Part shown: positions 61,401 to 64,000 of the stretch, one piece after another | Numbering within the stretch: position 1 is the first letter of the stretch | Layout: every line of letters starts with the position of its first letter | Assembly: GCF_028858725.1 (NCBI RefSeq) | Contig: NC_084790.1 | Coordinates: 33,087,031 to 33,151,030, forward strand | Direction of reading: 5' to 3' | Source: Colius striatus | Lineage: Eukaryota; Chordata; Aves; Coliiformes; Coliidae | Length of the DNA: 64,000 bases | The notes under the pieces: generated by a model | Database searches by the model: none | What the model was told of the DNA's origin: nothing | Seen by the model: the letters and a program-made list of their open reading frames with translations, nothing else | Program-made: the position numbers and the translations under genes

Positions 61401-63647
61401 TTGTTCTTTAAGGATCCCATACACTGTGCAACTCCCAGCACTTTCAGATTAAGTAGATAGCACTGAAATTTTGGCAGACAGTAGTCTTCAGATGTAACAT
61501 TTTTTCTAGGACAGTGAACATGGCTTAGCAAGATGCTTTTCCGAGTTTGTCATTTAGTGTCTCCAGTCTCACATGGGTGCTATGTTTAGTCCTAGTCATT
61601 TCACAGACAAACAGAGTGTTCAGCTCCTCTCTGTAACAAACATTGAGCTCTAAGTCTGTGCTCATTTGCCTTCATAATCTGAAAAACATTCAAGCAATGC
61701 TTGCATATGAAGGTTTGCAAGCCAGGGAAGGTAAAAGAATCATCTACCATAAGTCAGGGTAGAAGAGGTGTGTGCTGAGAGAAATAGGATATTGTTGGAG
61801 AACAGATGAAAAGTACAAGAAGCTGGTATTGAAACATTAGCAGCATTAGCTGCTGAGAGAAGATTTAGCTGCAGTTCTGTATAAGCATTTTGCCAGCCTG
61901 ATGGATCAATATAGTCATGATTTCAAGCCTTGGGGTGAAGAATAGCAATACTCATGAGCTTGTTCATTATTTTATTTCCTTCTGTTAGATTTGAATTGAA
62001 GGATGGACATTTCACAGATTGTAAGGTGACACTTTTAGAAGGTGTATTGATGAGCCATGATGTGGCTTTGATTGCATTAATATTGAAGGTCCAGTGTGGA
62101 ACTCATTACCTATCTGTAGGTGGATGTGAACCCATACTGTGAAATGATGGATTTACAGGTGGTGTTTGACTTTTCTGAAGTCTCCTGGAGTTGATTTTGA
62201 TAGATTTTCGGTTTTAAATAAAATTCTTATTTTCATATATTCAATGCAAATGTACAATGTATGTGCTGCAGAATAATATTGGTAGCCTGCTTCCTGGATG
62301 TAGGCTAAGTTACTATTGCATGTTCAGCCAGCTGATCATCTGCATTAAACTCATTCTCATTTTCTATATCTGACTTAAACTTTCTCTCGTTTCTTTTCTT
62401 CTCTTCACCTTTAAGCACAAACATAAATCATCCTTGCTACAGCCTAGAACAGTTAAGTAAAAAAATCTTCACTGCCCCTTAAAAGTGTCATGTCACAAAG
62501 TAGCAGTGTTGTAGTGACCCTTGTCTTCAGTGGTGTCTGTAACCTTATCCCTGTGAACAGTGCTGAACCCTCATGGAAGAGTCATCTTCACTGCTTTTTC
62601 TGTACTGCTTGTTGGAGTAGATGGATTTGGTTTGATCTCTTGATGTTTTGATCTCTTGATGTTTACTGCTCTTGCATTCAGGCACTTAGGGCCTCACAGT
62701 TCATGTAACACTCCAGCATGTAGTTTATCATTGCACTGAATGTTGTTGGCAGCATAGTAATGCCAAAAGGGTATAGCTGGGAAGTGACTGGCCCTAATGT
62801 ATACATAATGTACAAAGCCTTCTTAGTCATCTTGGAGTGAAAGCAGTGGAAATGTATTTATACTATGAGTTGACCTCAAATGAATCATCCCATCTGCCAA
62901 GATATGCTTTAGTCTATAGCACCAAAAAGCATAGGATTTGTGATTTAAATTCCTTTTTGTTTCATGCTACTTCACTAAAGCATTGGGAATCATTAGCAGA
63001 TGGCCTGTAGGCTGTGGGGCTAACTTAAATCCCCAAATGAAATCTGTGATTGCACAGAGTTTTATATTTACAGTTGGCAAGTGTCCAGTATAAGCCATCA
63101 AGTGGCAGAGGCTTAACTAGTTAAGACTTGGGGCATTTCTCCATAAATAAACTGCCTACATAGGAGTACCTTACTTCCTAACAGTTTGTGTGGTGGACTC
63201 CTTAGGCAAAATTTAATAACTATTTTTAAAACCAAACACCTGTATTCCAACATTTTACACAGAAATCCTCTGCACTGCTTGTGCATAGCATATTACTGCA
63301 ACCTATTTTCATCTCCAGGACTGGGGCAGTGGGAGCTTAAGTAGCCATAATGTTCACAAGCAGCTGTCAGGTCACATTTCTTATGAACCAAGCTGAAAGA
63401 AACTGCATCCTGTTAAGAGGGAGGGTGTGCCTTATATGTGGGGCATTAACACAAGGTGCATTGCATTGCTTTTAGGGCAGCTGAAGAAGCCTTTGTGAAT
63501 GATGCAGAAGACATTTTTCCAGGCACTGAGTGGGAACGTGTGGCTCAGCTCTGTGACTTTAATCCCAAGTCTAGTAAGCAGGCAAAAGATGTATCCCGCA
63601 TGCGTTCAGTCCTCATCTCACTCAAGCAGGCTCCTCTGGTTCGCTGA
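49044..63647 (+). CDS. CLTA: CLTA, clathrin light chain A (seven coding exons)
   Basis: Regulatory subunit of the clathrin triskelion, binding the heavy-chain hub in coated pits and vesicles. Exons 49044-49260, 56497-56534, 58607-58724, 59696-59807, 61175-61228, 62416-62451 and 63476-63647 join through GT/AG sites to 747 bases, 248 residues plus stop, the length I recall for the human neuronal form. Skipping exons 5 and 6 (90 bases) keeps frame and gives 218 residues. Features: N-terminal E-E-D at 28-30, the conserved [15 protein letters not shown] at 36-50, the helical heavy-chain-binding region at about 100-165, and the C-terminal [14 protein letters not shown]. Exon 1 opens in a CpG-rich promoter. 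A likely poly(A) signal ATTAAA is at 63895. Confidence 0.97.
49261..54460. other. CLTA intron 1, first part
   Basis: Non-coding intron sequence without a repeat or gene I can recognise; short open frames are random. Confidence 0.5.
54461..55380 (+). repeat. LTR (second subfamily) in CLTA intron 1, sense orientation
   Basis: About 920 bases starting TATCATGGGTTT and ending CCTAAACCACAACA, the same inverted-end pattern as the LTR at 43886 with the initial TG changed to TA. The body matches 17207-18179 (GTACAAGATGGAGG, CCTCTGCAAGCCATGG, GGGAAGAGGGGAGGAGTGG). Flanks TACAT and TAACAT are similar but not an exact duplication. Confidence 0.75.
55381..56496. other. CLTA intron 1, last part
   Basis: No repeat or gene recognised before the exon 2 acceptor. 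Confidence 0.45.
56497..56534 (+). CDS. CLTA: CLTA coding exon 2
   Basis: 38 bases completing Gly and encoding [12 protein letters not shown]. Acceptor TTCTTTACAG and donor GTAAGA. Confidence 0.93.
56980..57280 (-). repeat. CR1 3' fragment in CLTA intron 2
   Basis: Minus-strand CR1 3'-end remnant. The plus strand shows CTCCACAACCTCCCTGGGCAG, CCTGTGCCAGGGCTTC and CATTACCCCTTGTCCTGTCA, all hallmarks of CR1 ends. Diverged and antisense to CLTA. Confidence 0.85.
57281..58606. other. CLTA intron 2, remainder
   Basis: Intron sequence with no recognisable element. Confidence 0.4.
58607..58724 (+). CDS. CLTA: CLTA coding exon 3
   Basis: 118 bases: [19 protein letters not shown] to QKQRLEQL plus one base. 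Acceptor CCCTTTAAG and donor GTAAGG. Start of the heavy-chain-binding helix. Confidence 0.95.
59696..59807 (+). CDS. CLTA: CLTA coding exon 4
   Basis: 112 bases: [19 protein letters not shown] to KLQKTKASN plus two bases of the next Arg codon. Acceptor AATCTTCAG and donor GTAAGG. Core of the heavy-chain-binding helix. Confidence 0.95.
59808..61174. other. CLTA intron 4
   Basis: No repeat or gene recognised. The pyrimidine-rich stretch 61110-61160 lies upstream of the exon 5 acceptor. Confidence 0.4.
61175..61228 (+). CDS. CLTA: CLTA coding exon 5 (neuron-type alternative exon)
   Basis: 54 bases encoding [17 protein letters not shown] and the start of Val. Acceptor TGCTACCTAG and donor GTATGT. 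The length is a multiple of three with phase matching exons 4, 6 and 7, so it can be skipped. Confidence 0.92.
62416..62451 (+). CDS. CLTA: CLTA coding exon 6 (neuron-type alternative exon)
   Basis: 36 bases encoding [11 protein letters not shown] and most of Gln. Acceptor TCACCTTTAAG and weak donor GTTAAG. A short, frame-neutral cassette with suboptimal sites, fitting regulated inclusion. Confidence 0.9.
62452..63475. other. CLTA intron 6
   Basis: No recognisable gene or mobile element. A direct repeat TTTGATCTCTTGATGTTT occurs near 62631-62662. Confidence 0.4.
63476..63647 (+). CDS. CLTA: CLTA coding exon 7 and stop
   Basis: 172 bases: [19 protein letters not shown] through [19 protein letters not shown] to QAPLVR, stop TGA 63645-63647. 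Acceptor GCTTTTAG. Its first base completes Arg (after exon 4) or Gln (after exon 6). Confidence 0.96.
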
Positions 63648-63894
63648 AGGAACACACAATGGAAACACTACAAATGCAGTATCTTAACCTTACTCAGAGA
63701 AGCTGTATTGCAGTAATTGGATTGTTTCAATGTTTTGGGTTTTGTTTTTTTGACCAAATGTAATGATGTATCTAGAGCTGATCATTGTTTGATTGCATGT
63801 TCTTCCTCATGTTTCCTTTCTGTGTCAGACATAGGAGAGCCTCCAAAACTGTAGTATCTGTGCTGTTGTGCACCGAGATGTCACTTCCCTCATT

Positions 63895-63900
63895 ATTAAA
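63895..63900 (+). terminator. CLTA polyadenylation signal (ATTAAA)
   Basis: ATTAAA about 250 bases after the stop codon, followed by AGATCTG and a GT-rich stretch (TGTGTTGACTTTGGGTG, near 63920), a normal arrangement for cleavage and polyadenylation. Confidence 0.65.
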
Positions 63901-64000
63901 GATCTGTTAAACAGCAAAATGTGTTGACTTTGGGTGAATTAAGGTCTCCTAATCACTTTTGACAGGTGTGTTTGAGTATGACAGTTTTAACTGAGTATGA

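Noticed and set aside
1-64000. CRISPR arrays, operons, bacterial promoters or tRNA/rRNA genes
   Set aside because: The window is vertebrate nuclear DNA. No such arrays or complete tRNA cloverleaf genes were seen; the only tRNA-related match is the ERV primer site.

Overview
The window is vertebrate nuclear DNA and almost certainly avian. It has several CR1 non-LTR retrotransposons with the bird-type ATTCTATG tail, gammaretrovirus-like endogenous retroviruses (ERVs), and two intron-containing housekeeping genes whose exons can be rebuilt completely. I cannot name the species. NANS and CLTA both belong to human chromosome 9 gene sets, which would fit avian Z (or W) linkage, but that is inference.

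Two host genes are present. NANS (sialic acid synthase) lies on the minus strand: six coding exons between 36015 and 29279, predicted 359 residues, all splice sites GT/AG. CLTA (clathrin light chain A) lies on the plus strand: seven coding exons between 49044 and 63647, predicted 248 residues, including the two small exons (54 and 36 nt) used in the neuronal isoform; skipping both gives 218 residues. The genes are head to head, each with a GC/CpG-rich first exon, separated by 13 kb largely made of retroelement.

Region by region. 0.9-6.3 kb: a decayed minus-strand class I ERV (LTR-like repeats, gag/protease, integrase and env fragments), with a CR1 in gag and another LTR in pol. 8.0-16.6 kb: a plus-strand ERV with matching GGTG target duplications, a tRNA-Pro primer site and a truncated 3' LTR, flanked by an inverted pair of a different LTR. 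16.6-19.1 kb: a cluster of LTRs. 19.2-24 kb: no gene recognised, with a hint of decayed coiled-coil exons. 24.0-26.3 kb: the longest CR1. 29.3-36.0 kb: NANS. 38.6-48.5 kb: CR1 pieces fused to a third ERV (gag-pol-env, plus strand) whose integrase is split by a 1338-bp LTR with perfect 5-bp target duplications. 49.0-63.9 kb: CLTA, with an LTR and a CR1 fragment in its introns.

The working genes act in separate cell processes: NANS makes Neu5Ac-9-phosphate in the cytosol, and CLTA is a subunit of clathrin coats. All retroviral reading frames seen are interrupted. The most unusual items are the repeat-built 263-codon frame inside the nested LTR, the aberrant env transmembrane motif of the third ERV, and two CR1 copies sharing a lost catalytic aspartate.
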